A stretch of DNA of 64,000 nucleotides from Bog-473 sp963756025 (GTDB taxonomy: Bacteria > Actinomycetota > Acidimicrobiia > Acidimicrobiales > RAAP-2), in assembly GCA_963756025.1 (NCBI GenBank), contig CAVWMF010000001.1:558001-622000 (forward strand). The letters run 5' to 3'. This document shows positions 1 to 9,190 of this stretch, piece after piece. Position 1 is the first letter of the stretch. Each line of letters opens with the position of its first letter. The notes beneath the pieces are model-generated. The model worked only from the letters and a program-made list of their open reading frames with translations. It was not told where the DNA came from and did not search any database. The translations under genes were made by a program, and so were the position numbers.

Positions 1-681
1 GCGGGCAAGAGCCCCAACATCGTGTTCTCCGACGCGGACCCCGCCATGGCGATCGCCGGCGCCGCCAACGCCATCTTCTTCAACCATGGCCAGTGTTGCG
101 TGGCCGGATCCCGGCTCTTCGTGCAAGAGGACAACTTCGACGAGGTCGTGGCCGGGGTGACCGACATCGCGAAGTCCATCAAATTGGGCGACGGGATGGA
201 CCCCGACACACAGATGGGCCCGCTGGTCTCCGATGAGCAGCTCCGGCGGGTCACGGGATACCTCGAGGCGGGGAAGCAGGACGGCGCCACGGCCACGTCG
301 GGTGGCGGCCGCTGGGGTGACCGCGGGTACTTCGTGGAGCCCACCGTGCTCACGAACACGTCGCCGAACATGAGCGTGGTGCGCGAGGAGATCTTCGGAC
401 CGGTGGTCGTCGCGGCCCCGTTCGAGAGCATCGAGGACATCGCCAAGGTGGCCAACGACACCCCCTTCGGCCTGGGCGCGGGGATCTGGACCAAGGACAT
501 CTCCAAGGCCCACGCCCTGGCCAAGAAGATCAGGGCCGGCACGGTGTGGATCAACTGTTACAACATTTTCGATGCCGCCCTGCCCTTCGGCGGGTACAAG
601 CAGTCCGGCTGGGGTCGTGAAATGGGCCACGAGGCGCTCGAGGCGTACACCGAGGTCAAGGCGGTCTGCGCCCAGCTCTAA
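1..681 (+). CDS. Aldehyde dehydrogenase, C-terminal part (runs off the left edge)
   Basis: The reading frame is open from base 1, so the start lies outside the window; about 226 residues are present. They cover the end of the NAD-dependent aldehyde dehydrogenase fold: KSPNIVF near the cofactor domain, FFNHGQCC with the catalytic cysteine, EEIFGPVV, and the closing PFGGYKQSGWGREMG and EAYTEVKAV segments. These are family hallmarks, and the C-terminal pattern is closest to phenylacetaldehyde or betaine-type aldehyde dehydrogenases. The enzyme would oxidise an aldehyde to its acid in the cytoplasm. It ends tail-to-tail with the next gene, with the two stops overlapping by a few bases. The substrate cannot be read from this fragment. 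Confidence 0.93.
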   Translation, partial: AGKSPNIVFSDADPAMAIAGAANAIFFNHGQCCVAGSRLFVQEDNFDEVVAGVTDIAKSIKLGDGMDPDTQMGPLVSDEQLRRVTGYLEAGKQDGATATSGGGRWGDRGYFVEPTVLTNTSPNMSVVREEIFGPVVVAAPFESIEDIAKVANDTPFGLGAGIWTKDISKAHALAKKIRAGTVWINCYNIFDAALPFGGYKQSGWGREMGHEALEAYTEVKAVCAQL

Positions 682-2180
682 CCGTGGGGCGAAAAGGACG
701 CCCGGGCGATGGCCTCTATGTGGCGGGCATCGGTGCCACAACATCCCCCAAGGACGTTGATGTGGGGGAAGCGTCGTCGTATGTCGACGCACTCGTCGCC
801 GAACTCGGACGGATCTCCGTCATCGAGCTCGGTCGCATCGTCGAGCTCGGCGTGACTCAGCCGCGACGCGTTGGCACGGATCATGTGGACGCGCTCGGTC
901 CACGGAGCACCAGGCATCAACACACCTTCGAAATGCGTGGGATGGGCGCAGTTGATCCCGTAATACGCGGGCCCCGATCCGGTGGCGTCGTCAACCTCGC
1001 GGACAGCGGCAGCGAGCGAGGACCCGTCGGGCAGGACGCCATCGGTCTCGACCGTGAACGAAATGGCGGCGGGCATGTCCACGTCCGCCGCAGCTTGGGC
1101 GATGCCGATCGCTTCGGCGGCGTAGGTCAGGGTGAGGGCGCTGATCATGTCGACCTCCGTGGTCGCCAAGCCCTCGATCTGTGCCGCGTGGTAATCCCGG
1201 GCTTCTGACGGCGTCATGAGGTCGTCGGGCTGGTAGGCATCACCCCGTGGGCCGATCGACGCGCTCACGACGACCGGCCCTGCAGACTCACCAGATTCGG
1301 CGCGCAGCGCGACGAGTTGGTCGACGGCGCGGCGATTGACGTCGGCCAGCGAGTCAGCATCGAAGCCGAGCTGCGCACCCCAGTCCCGGCTGGCCCGCCA
1401 GGTGGCAGTCTCGAGGATGAAGCCGGTCCGCCCACTGCTGGCCGCCTGCAGGTAGGCCAGGTAATAGTCGCGGAGGGCTTCGACGCCGTCCGGATCGTTG
1501 AGCAACGGAAATGCCGCGAACAGGGGCAGGTCGAATCCCCGCCGGAAGATCAGATCTGTCTCGACCCCGCCATCTGTGAGGAAGAGGCGGGAATCCACGA
1601 GCTGCGGAAGCCCGCTCCGGTACTTCGCCACCTTTCCTCCCTTCGCATTCGCCAGGAGGCGATGCAGATCAAAAACTACGACGGGGCGCTCGCGTTCCGG
1701 TCCGTACTCACCGACCTGCGAAAGCTCGTACTCGCCCACTCGGTCTTCTTCCAGATGCACGGTCTGCAGGCGCTCGCCCTGACGCAGGAAGGACTCGATC
1801 TGGAGGATCTCCAGTGGCTCTTCGCTCACGGCGTTGAAGTAGTACGGGTACTCCCGCGGGATCATCACGCCTTCCTCCGGCCCCAGTTCGGCCAGGAGCT
1901 CGTGGTCCGTCGTGTAGAACTCCGCCTTCCCACGCACCACCCACCAGAACGAGTCGGTGTTGGGGTGCATATGGAGACTGTTCTCCCCGGACTTGAGGAG
2001 GATCTGCATGAAGACCATCATGGAATCGGTCCGCCCGAAACTGGCGACGTGACGATTGCGCTTCACCTCGGGCGTCTCGTAGCGGATGACCCGGGCGATG
2101 TGTTGCTTGGCCAGATCCGGATCGCCCGCCTTCTGGACTCGCCCGTCAGTGGCTGGCGCCGTCGTCTTCGTGTCGGTCAT
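678..2180 (-). CDS. Cupin / homocysteine S-methyltransferase fusion protein
   Basis: The protein has 500 residues. Residues about 40-150 form a single cupin domain (HMHPNTDSFWWVVRG, then IPREYPYYFN), and residues about 195-495 are a homocysteine S-methyltransferase domain beginning LFLTDGGVETDLIF. The three zinc-ligand cysteines of that family are visible as NCAHP and GGCCGTD. Known members transfer a methyl group from betaine, S-methylmethionine or a related donor to homocysteine. The start is supported by GAGGAG five bases upstream of ATG. The cupin may bind a small acid or metal and sense or present substrate, but that is inference. The gene lies tail-to-tail with an aldehyde dehydrogenase, which would fit choline/betaine-type metabolism without proving it. 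The fusion itself is unusual. Confidence 0.85.
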   Translation of the reverse strand: MTDTKTTAPATDGRVQKAGDPDLAKQHIARVIRYETPEVKRNRHVASFGRTDSMMVFMQILLKSGENSLHMHPNTDSFWWVVRGKAEFYTTDHELLAELGPEEGVMIPREYPYYFNAVSEEPLEILQIESFLRQGERLQTVHLEEDRVGEYELSQVGEYGPERERPVVVFDLHRLLANAKGGKVAKYRSGLPQLVDSRLFLTDGGVETDLIFRRGFDLPLFAAFPLLNDPDGVEALRDYYLAYLQAASSGRTGFILETATWRASRDWGAQLGFDADSLADVNRRAVDQLVALRAESGESAGPVVVSASIGPRGDAYQPDDLMTPSEARDYHAAQIEGLATTEVDMISALTLTYAAEAIGIAQAAADVDMPAAISFTVETDGVLPDGSSLAAAVREVDDATGSGPAYYGINCAHPTHFEGVLMPGAPWTERVHMIRANASRLSHAELDDATELDDGDPSEFGDECVDIRRRFPHINVLGGCCGTDARHIEAIARASFSPHG

Positions 2181-2354
2181 GGGACTCCTCGGCTCGGTTG
2201 ACGTCCGCGGAGAACAGTAGTTTTCCCCCTCGGGTCGAACAAGAGCCCGAAGGAATCTGGCCGTGCCATTCCGTTTTCGTTACTCTCGCCTTCATAGAGG
2301 AGTCCTTCCATGGCTTTCCTGCGGATCCTGAGACCTTGGCTCCGCGCTATCGGG

Positions 2355-3320
2355 CTACGGCAGCCACCAGCCCACATAGGTGTTATAGCTGCCCGATGCG
2401 GCGTGTTGTGCGAGCGTCTCATAATGTACCGAGCCCTCGTTGAACGTATCGGCCGTTGAGATGTTGTTTCCGCCGCCCACTGACAGCATGACGTGGCTGT
2501 AGATGATGCTCCGTCCAGGCTTCGCGTTGAAGAAGACCAGCGCTCCTGCGGGCGGGGTCCCTGTGCCCGTCGTTCCCTGGGTGAAGTGTCCCCAGATGTT
2601 TTGTGGATAGGTATTGCTTCCGATCCCCACATTGACGTAATTCCTGAGGTTCACATTTGCGGCTGACCAGGCTGCGAAGTCGAAGGTCAGACAGAGTCCA
2701 GCGTCGAGATTGCTCCTGTTGACATAACCTGTCGCCCAATTGATGGCCTTCTGCGCGTTGGTCGCGGGCGGCGGAGCAGTGGGCGTGCATGGGGGAATCC
2801 CGGAGGCAGCTTGGTTGATCGGTGCTCCATCATTGACAAAGTGCTCATTCATCCAGCCGGAGCCGTGCCCAGAGCCGGAAACTACTGATGCTCGGACCCA
2901 CATTCTGTTGGAGCTTCCGGGAACATTCCCGGCGCCCAGCTGGTAGCACGATACGCTTACGGCTGTATTTGGGTAGAACCCATTGCCGGACTGTGCGACA
3001 GGTGTGTTCCAGTCAGGGGCGGACCGCCAATAAACGCCACCGGCGTCATTCATCGTTCCAAATGTTCTCGCGGCAAACGCAGGGGCCTCAGATATCGCAA
3101 GGAGCCCAGCGGTAGCGATGGCGCCAGCGCCGACATAGCGTGCTGCCTTGAGCGTCAATCGACGGCGTCCGAGACCCGAGAGGCTTCTATCCGTTCGCCG
3201 GCCAGATGGTCGCATTGAGTGGGGTTGGACAACTGCCTCTATTCGCTGATGTACGGATTCAGTTGGCTTTTGGTGTCCTCGCAGGCCGAGGATCTCCGGC
3301 GCCTTCTTCAGAATCTTCAT
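2355..3320 (-). CDS. Secreted SH3 / NlpC-CHAP-like cell-wall hydrolase
   Basis: The protein has 321 residues. The start at 3320 has AGAAGGAG ten bases upstream. A long basic N-terminus leads to a hydrophobic segment ending in APAFAA at about residue 84, which looks like a signal peptide, so the protein is probably exported. Residues about 85-170 resemble a bacterial SH3 domain (VYWRSAP, MWVRAS, GWMNEHF). The C-terminal 120 residues carry GLCLTFD and SHVMLSVGGG, candidate Cys and His of an NlpC/P60 or CHAP-type peptidase or amidase, and end in YVGWWLP. A role in peptidoglycan turnover is inferred. It is divergently transcribed from a regulator 137 bases away, which may control it. Confidence 0.7.
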   Translation of the reverse strand: MKILKKAPEILGLRGHQKPTESVHQRIEAVVQPHSMRPSGRRTDRSLSGLGRRRLTLKAARYVGAGAIATAGLLAISEAPAFAARTFGTMNDAGGVYWRSAPDWNTPVAQSGNGFYPNTAVSVSCYQLGAGNVPGSSNRMWVRASVVSGSGHGSGWMNEHFVNDGAPINQAASGIPPCTPTAPPPATNAQKAINWATGYVNRSNLDAGLCLTFDFAAWSAANVNLRNYVNVGIGSNTYPQNIWGHFTQGTTGTGTPPAGALVFFNAKPGRSIIYSHVMLSVGGGNNISTADTFNEGSVHYETLAQHAASGSYNTYVGWWLP

Positions 3321-3457
3321 CGTTGTTGACTCCTTCTGGTGGACAACTGGACCTCACACCTCGAACGGTAAAGGATCGAAAGTGGAGTGCCAAACGCAGC
3401 GCGGCAAATCCTGGAAAGTTTCCTCTCTTGGTCTTGTGTGTCGATAGCATCCGTGGC

Positions 3458-4852
3458 ATGTGGAGTGATCTGCCAACTCTGTTGCGCGCATGGCGTACCA
3501 ACGTGGTCAAGATGACGTTGATGGATGTGGAGCGGGCCAGTGTCCCTGTTCACAAGATTTCACGCAGCACCTTGGGGTCGTGGGAGAAGGGGGAGGCCAA
3601 GCCCGATGCCGAGGGACTCGCCGCACTGGACGGCTGTTACCGGGCTGGTGGAGCCCTGTTCGGTATGGCACGGGCACTGACCACGCCGCAGGCCCTTTCA
3701 CCGCGTCGAGGCTGGGCCCACAACTTTCAGCCCGAGAGCGGTGGCCAGAACTGGAGCGATGGACCGGTGTGGGCTTGGGTCCGACCCGGTCCCGAGGCAC
3801 CCGATCAAATCGCTGCAGCACTGTGGTGGGGCGTGTTGGGAGTAAAGATCATTAAGGAGTGTGGGCCCAACGGGGTAATGGTCTCCTGCCCCGTGTCTCG
3901 CCCACATCCCGCCGTTTTTTGCAGGATGCCGGTGGCAGGTTGGGTTGATTTTGGCAGGGGGCGTATTCCTGCAGCATTGGGCATCCCTGTTTACCCCGCC
4001 CTAGAGCATCTCTTTCTCTTCGGAAAGCGTGAAGCGGCAGTTTGGGTCTTCTCGAACGCACTTCAAACTCTACTGGGTTCGGAAAATCTCGGGAAGCGAC
4101 TGAGCGCATTTGCTGGTGCGCGAGAAGACGTGGTCGAGCTGGCGATGGAGAAGAGGCCAGAACCTGTAAATAGTCGAGATCTGACGGGAGAAATGAGTCA
4201 GACGGGATTGGATCCCGCTGCTCCGTTTACTGGTGAGGAGTACCGCCGGCTCCGGCTGGCAAGAGGCATGTCGCAGAAGGCTGCTGCACTTGCAGCGACG
4301 AACCTTTTGCCGGACAATCCCGTCGACGAGGACCGACTCGGACGCATGGAAAATGGCAGTGTCCCTCAAGCCGAGATGATCCGGCCTCGCCTAGATATGG
4401 TTTACGGTGCTGGTGGGCACACTTGTTGGGAACCGGTGCACCCTGTCTCGAGGATCCCAGGGGAGTGGGAGGTACGCTTTCCGGGGTTCTGGGTGGGCCC
4501 CGTCACTATCACGGTCACGAAGAAGCAGACATCGGGGAATCCCGTCGGGGTGATGACTCTTGCCTGGGGCAACTGGCAGACCAAGGCCGACGTCCGCAGC
4601 GGCACCGCCATGACGTTACGTCAGGACACTCCCAACTCACCTCCCCTCCGGATCACGTGCGACCCCGGCTGGGTTCTGACAGCCGGCGTCGGATACAGCG
4701 CAGAGGCTGTTGACATCAACACGGGCTGGATGATTCCCGATAATCGTGCTCGAGCTGAGTTCTTTGAGCAGCAAAAGGAAACCTATTTGAAGCTCTTCGA
4801 GAAGACGACGGAACAGTTTTCCAAATTCGTTGGTGCCATACGAAGGAGCTAG
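3458..4852 (+). CDS. Putative two-HTH (XRE-like) regulator
   Basis: ATG at 3458 gives 464 residues. The frame is open upstream, but the earlier codons overlap the divergent gene and no strong ribosome site is seen. Residues about 1-70 look like a first helix-turn-helix (LPTLLRAW, then STLGSWEKGEAKPDAEGLAAL). Residues about 265-320 look like a second, XRE-type one (YRRLRLARGMSQKAAA, then LGRMENGSVP). The roughly 200 residues between them and the last 130 match no family I recognise. The second half ends in a charged helix. GC3 is lower than in neighbouring genes, which may indicate transfer. DNA binding is inferred from the HTH patterns only. Confidence 0.55.
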   Translation: MWSDLPTLLRAWRTNVVKMTLMDVERASVPVHKISRSTLGSWEKGEAKPDAEGLAALDGCYRAGGALFGMARALTTPQALSPRRGWAHNFQPESGGQNWSDGPVWAWVRPGPEAPDQIAAALWWGVLGVKIIKECGPNGVMVSCPVSRPHPAVFCRMPVAGWVDFGRGRIPAALGIPVYPALEHLFLFGKREAAVWVFSNALQTLLGSENLGKRLSAFAGAREDVVELAMEKRPEPVNSRDLTGEMSQTGLDPAAPFTGEEYRRLRLARGMSQKAAALAATNLLPDNPVDEDRLGRMENGSVPQAEMIRPRLDMVYGAGGHTCWEPVHPVSRIPGEWEVRFPGFWVGPVTITVTKKQTSGNPVGVMTLAWGNWQTKADVRSGTAMTLRQDTPNSPPLRITCDPGWVLTAGVGYSAEAVDINTGWMIPDNRARAEFFEQQKETYLKLFEKTTEQFSKFVGAIRRS

Positions 4853-5262
4853 ATCACCAACGCGTCGGTTTGGGACTTTAGGCCCTATTCCGTGAGAACT
4901 AGTCGAAGTCAGACTGACTTGGTCACCTATGGTTACCGCCACCCGAAGAATGGGTTCCCGCGTGAATCATTTGATCGAACTCAGGTAAAACGACCGGCGC
5001 AGCTCAACGAGCAGACGAGCCTCCTTGCTAATCTCGGAGGACTGATGACGGAAGGGTCAACTGTCTATGTCTGGCAAATGGCGGCATGCGGTGACCCCCC
5101 AAGGTGGATACTACGAGGTGGCATCTGACGGTGGCATCTTTGCGTTTTGATGTTGTCAGGTCATCTCTTTGTGGTTGAAGCCATGCAGTACGAGCTAGGT
5201 GAACGAGGACAAAATGGGCGGCAGGCCAGTTCGTCACGTTTCATGAAGCCGGCGTGAACACA
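4853..5262. other. Gene-poor stretch left of the IS1380-type element
   Basis: About 410 bases between the two-HTH gene and the mobile element. The only coding trace is the decayed SDGGIF-repeat fragment near 5060-5150, listed separately. No promoter, RNA gene or strong hairpin was seen. Base composition is lower in GC than in the flanking core genes. Confidence 0.5.
5060..5150 (+). pseudogene. Remnant of an SDGGIF-repeat secreted protein
   Basis: The last codons before the stop at 5148 translate as GGYYEVASDGGIFAF, matching the repeat of the complete protein at 7051-8937. Immediately upstream the frame is broken, although MAA and TPQ fragments typical of the same repeat can be picked out in neighbouring frames. 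No start or longer open frame survives. The fragment sits just left of the IS1380-type element, so it is most simply a gene cut down by insertion or deletion there. It could also be the tail of a formerly tandem paralogue. Confidence 0.6.
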
Positions 5263-6962
5263 GCCTGATTGACGGGAAAAGCCCTTCTTCTCTGGGAAAC
5301 TTGTAGTTGCGAAGCAACAAATACCCCCGAGAGAAGGGCACTTCCAAGGTGAAGCGTAGCAACCCGGTCCGTCGTTGTCGTGACCGCCGACGGCAAGGGT
5401 GTGGCCGCCCATGCGGGCACCCGATTGCTGGCCGAGATGGCCGATTTCGTGGGCCTGACCAGCGCACTGAGTGATCGCCCTGGCGCCGACGGTGCGTCGG
5501 AGTCGGCGTCACGATCCGGGCCGGGTCCTGCTCGACGTGGCGCTCACCTTGGCCGACGGCGGCGACTGTCTCTCCGACCTGTCGGTGCTGCGCGATCAGC
5601 CGGCCTCTTCGGCGCCGTGGCGTCCACGCCGACGGCCAGCCGGGTGGTCGATTCGGTCGACGCCGAGCGACTCGGCGCCATACGAGCGGCCCGAGCCGAG
5701 GCTCGTGAGCGGGCCTGGGCGGCCGGGCTGTGCCCGGTGCGCAGCACCGGGCCGCTCATCTTGGACTTCGACGCCACCTTGGTCGAGGCCCATAGCGACA
5801 AGATCGGCGCTGCTCCGACGTACAAGGGTGGCTATGGCTTCTCACCGTTGGCCTGCTTCCTCGATGCCACCAACGAGGCGTTGGCCATCTTGCTGCGTCC
5901 GGGCAACCGAGCCCCGCACAACGCCGATGACCACATCGAGGTGCTCGACCTCGCCTGGCCCAGTTGCCCGTGGACCATAGGGCCTCGATCCCGAGGACGG
6001 CGTCGCCATGTTGGCGCGCACCGACCGGCCGGGGCCAGTCACAAATTCGTCGACGCCCTGGTCGAGCGGGGCATCGAGTTCTCCATCGGTTTCGAGATGC
6101 GAAAGGCCGTCCGCCTGGCCATTTTGGCCCTTCCGACCAAGGCGTGGACCGAGGCCATCACCGCGGATTGCGAGATCCGCGAAGGGGCGAGAGGTGGCCG
6201 AGCTGACGCAACCTTGATCTGTCGCTTTGGCCGAGGGCACCCGGGCCATCGTCCGACGAGAAGAGCCCCACGACGGAGCCCAGTTCAACCTCTTTGACCG
6301 GCACGGCTGGCGCCATCAGGTCTTCATCACCAACTCGACCGATACCGACATCACCTACTCGAAGCCCGCCACCGCGGCCATGCCCGCATCGAGGACCGCA
6401 TCCGTTGCGCCAAAGACACCGGGCTGCGCAACCTGCCCTTCGGCGACTTCGCCAACAACGCCTGCTGGGTCGAGCTGATCTGCGTGGCCCAAGACCTCAT
6501 CGCCTTCACCCAGGGCCTGGTGCTCGAGGGCGAACTGGCCAAGGCCGAACCCAAGCGTCTGCGCTACGCGCTTTTGCACACGGCGGGGCGGCTCGACCAC
6601 CACGTCACGAAGGACGACGCTGGCGTCTGCAGCGCGAATGGCCCTGGGCCAGCGCATTGGCTGATGCCTTCGCCACGCTGCGATCGCTGCCCCTCGTCAC
6701 CTGAGACGAGATGTCGTCGAGGACGAGAATCGTCATCGCACTCGGCGCATCCTCACGCCCGCAATCGGTCCACCGCGCCATGTTTGATACCAACTGCGAG
6801 TCCTGTGGCGACATTGGCCGGACCAACGATGCGATCGCGTCCCCAACCGACCTCATGGCCTGTTTGGAATCAGAATCGGATGGTTAACGAAACATCGGGC
6901 TAATCAACGCCGACGTTGGCGCTTCGCCATCTCGCGGTGCATCTGACCGGATTATCCAGGCT
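5263..6962 (+). mobile_element. Degenerate IS1380-family insertion sequence
   Basis: About 1.7 kb, the usual size of IS1380 elements. The left end reads GCCTGATTGACGGG and the right end, on the opposite strand, AGCCTGGATAATCCGG, giving imperfect terminal inverted repeats. Between the left end and the transposase is a hairpin with GCCCTTCTTCTC and GAGAGAAGGGC arms (about 5280-5340), commonly seen in the leader of this family. No clear target duplication flanks it. The 260 bases after the transposase stop hold no gene and belong to the element's right end. The exact ends are my reading of the repeats. Confidence 0.6.
5349..6704 (+). pseudogene. IS1380-family transposase, multiply frameshifted
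   Basis: The segments read, in order, VVVTADGKGVAAHAGTRLLA, then LILDFDATLVEAHSDK with TYKGGYGFSPL and ADDHIEVLDLA, then FEMRKAVRLAILALP, FNLFDRHGWRHQVF, and finally FATLRSLPLVT before the stop at 6704. These are the conserved blocks of IS1380-type DDE transposases. They sit in different frames, with breaks near 5510, 5975, 6030, 6210, 6290, 6370 and 6640, so no full-length enzyme can be made. The number of breaks is too high to explain by sequencing error alone. This copy is immobile unless another copy acts on its ends. Confidence 0.85.
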
Positions 6963-7050
6963 CGCGTATTTTGAGCGTCTTGGATTTTGATCAACCTTAT
7001 TTGTGCCGGTGTGTCTATGGTCTCGGACGTCACCCTTGAGAGGAAAACCT

Positions 7051-8937
7051 ATGAGGTTTCAAACGATAAAGAGTGCGTTCGCTGTAGCATTATTCGTCGG
7101 TTTGACCATTTCGTTTTCTGTCGGCGCTGAAGCTGCTGTGGCGGAGGGCCCGGCCGTCACAGGTCAAGAGGAACTGGCTAGCGTCTCGTGCGCCACGGCC
7201 GTGAACTGTGTGGCGGCGGGAACCTACTCACCAACACGAGCCGGGGCCCCGTTTGCGGACTACTTGCCACTCCTTGCTACCACGAACACAGCGGGAGCTT
7301 CATGGTCAACGTCTGCACCACCGCCAGGCTTCTGGGAGCTCTCAGGCGTGGCATGTCCGACCATCTCGAGATGCGTGGCGGTAGGCGGTCTGTCAAGCGG
7401 CGTCGGCGTTCCAATTCTCGTCTCCAACGACGGAGGCACGACATGGTCAGTTCCCGGCGTTTCTGGACTTTCGATTAGTGGTCTAAAGGGCGTTTCATGC
7501 CCAACGGCGAACTTCTGTATGGCCGCAGGTACCGCCGGGCTGCCCGGCGCCGTCTTTTACACGGCTGTGAACTACATAGTCACCACAGAGAACGGAGGTG
7601 CGACCTGGTCGGTGTCGACGATTCCGTCGGCCCTCTTCGGGTCCTCGGGAGGCTCGATCACATCCATCACGTGCTCAAGCCCCGCGGATTGTGACGTCTC
7701 CGATCCAGGGACCGTCGTCTCTACAACTGACGGCGGAGGCAGTTGGACCGCAAGCACGCTTCCCGGGACCGCACCAGCAGTTTTGGGTCTCTCGTGTGGA
7801 ACTTCGGGCTCGTGTATCGCGGTCGGCCAGAATAGCGGTTCCCCGCAGCTCGGGGCTCTGATCCTGGCCTCTCAGGACCATGGTCGGACGTGGTCCGAGC
7901 AGGAGCCTCCCGCCGGGTACGGGCCGCTCTTTGGTGTTTCATGCCAAACACCGAACCACTGCGCTGCCGTCGGCAACGGAGCGCTCACCACCAACAACGG
8001 AGGAACGGAGTGGGCTCCGGCATCTGTTCCGACAGATGGCCAGGATCTCGATGGTGTTTCGTGTGCCAACACGACTTTTTGCATGGCTGTTGGGGATAGC
8101 TCGGGGTCCGCCGTCGTTATTACTAGCTCAGACGGCGGCGTCACCTGGCAGGACCAAACCGAGCCCTCGATTCCGGTAGTTCCAGCATTTGGTGACGCCG
8201 TCTTCTCTGGCAGTGCTGGGGACATTCGACTCAGCCAACCAATAGTGGGTATGGCCGTTGATAAGGCCACTGGCGGCTATTGGCTGGTTGCAGCTGATGG
8301 CGGAATCTTTGCATTCGACGCACCATTCCTCGGGTCAGAGGGGGGAGTGCACCTGAACCAGCCAATTGTCGGCATGACATCGACTCCAGATGGAAATGGC
8401 TACTGGCTGGTGGCATCTGACGGCGGCATTTTCAGCTTCGGAGATGCAAGGTTCTATGGTTCAACCGGATCAATCCATTTGAATCAGCCCGTAGTCGGAA
8501 TGGCTGCCACCGCTTCAGGGAATGGGTATTACCTCGTGGCACGGGATGGCGGCATCTTTACGTTCGGAGATGCAACCTTTAGCGGCTCTATGGGTGGCCT
8601 ACCTTTGAATAAACCGGTCGTCGGTATGACGATCAATCGCGATGGCGGGTACTGGGAAGTTGCGTCCGACGGAGGAATATTCAGCTTCGGCGGCGCGAGC
8701 TTCTATGGAAGCACCGGTAGTCTTCACCTCAATCAACCAATCGTGGGAATGGCCGGGGATGTCGCTACCGGTGGTTATTGGCTCGTAGCGGCCGATGGAG
8801 GCATTTTTGCCTTTAATGCACCATTCTTCGGGTCCGAAGGTGGTCAACCCTTGAATCGCCCGATCGCTGGTATGGCAGCCACTCCGGATGGTGGTGGCTA
8901 TTACCTAGTTGCGTCTGACGGAGGAATATTCTCGTAG
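7051..8937 (+). CDS. Secreted BNR-like / SDGGIF-repeat protein
   Basis: ATG at 7051 is chosen because AGAGG lies eight bases upstream and a clean signal peptide follows (MRFQTIKSAFAV to GAEA); 628 residues result. Residues about 35-375 hold Cys-containing repeats (SCATAVNCVAAG, SCPTANFCMAAG) mixed with SNDGGTTWS-type BNR motifs, as in sialidase or Ycf48-like propellers. Residues about 378-628 are six copies of a roughly 47-residue unit with the core GYWLVASDGGIFSFG and LNQPIVGMA. The last unit stops right after SDGGIFS, so the end may be truncated. A surface or extracellular binding role is likely but unproven. Relatives of the second repeat occur at 5060-5150 and 40050-40850. Confidence 0.8.
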   Translation: MRFQTIKSAFAVALFVGLTISFSVGAEAAVAEGPAVTGQEELASVSCATAVNCVAAGTYSPTRAGAPFADYLPLLATTNTAGASWSTSAPPPGFWELSGVACPTISRCVAVGGLSSGVGVPILVSNDGGTTWSVPGVSGLSISGLKGVSCPTANFCMAAGTAGLPGAVFYTAVNYIVTTENGGATWSVSTIPSALFGSSGGSITSITCSSPADCDVSDPGTVVSTTDGGGSWTASTLPGTAPAVLGLSCGTSGSCIAVGQNSGSPQLGALILASQDHGRTWSEQEPPAGYGPLFGVSCQTPNHCAAVGNGALTTNNGGTEWAPASVPTDGQDLDGVSCANTTFCMAVGDSSGSAVVITSSDGGVTWQDQTEPSIPVVPAFGDAVFSGSAGDIRLSQPIVGMAVDKATGGYWLVAADGGIFAFDAPFLGSEGGVHLNQPIVGMTSTPDGNGYWLVASDGGIFSFGDARFYGSTGSIHLNQPVVGMAATASGNGYYLVARDGGIFTFGDATFSGSMGGLPLNKPVVGMTINRDGGYWEVASDGGIFSFGGASFYGSTGSLHLNQPIVGMAGDVATGGYWLVAADGGIFAFNAPFFGSEGGQPLNRPIAGMAATPDGGGYYLVASDGGIFS

Positions 8938-9179
8938 AGGTAGCTGGTCATGTCATCTCTTCGATGCGTTGCACGTCGAGATTGCGGAACGTCATCGGCG
9001 CATCGCACAGTTTGGCCAGGCGCTCGGCGAAGGCTGCCGTCTCGGGCAGCGCCGAGTTGGCCATGGCGTCCTTATATGAGGCGAACTCCACGATCTGCAC
9101 ATAGGTGTCCGGCCGGTCCCGGTCCTTGGTGAGCGTCCCCCGTTGCGCGGTGCGCCGACCTTCGGTCTGAGCCTGCCAT

Positions 9180-9190
9180 TCGTCGACAAG
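9180..9190. repeat. Left target-site duplication of the IS256-type element
   Basis: TCGTCGACAAG directly abuts the left terminal inverted repeat and recurs at 10609-10619. Eleven bases match; the family usually duplicates eight or nine, so two may match by chance. Confidence 0.8.
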
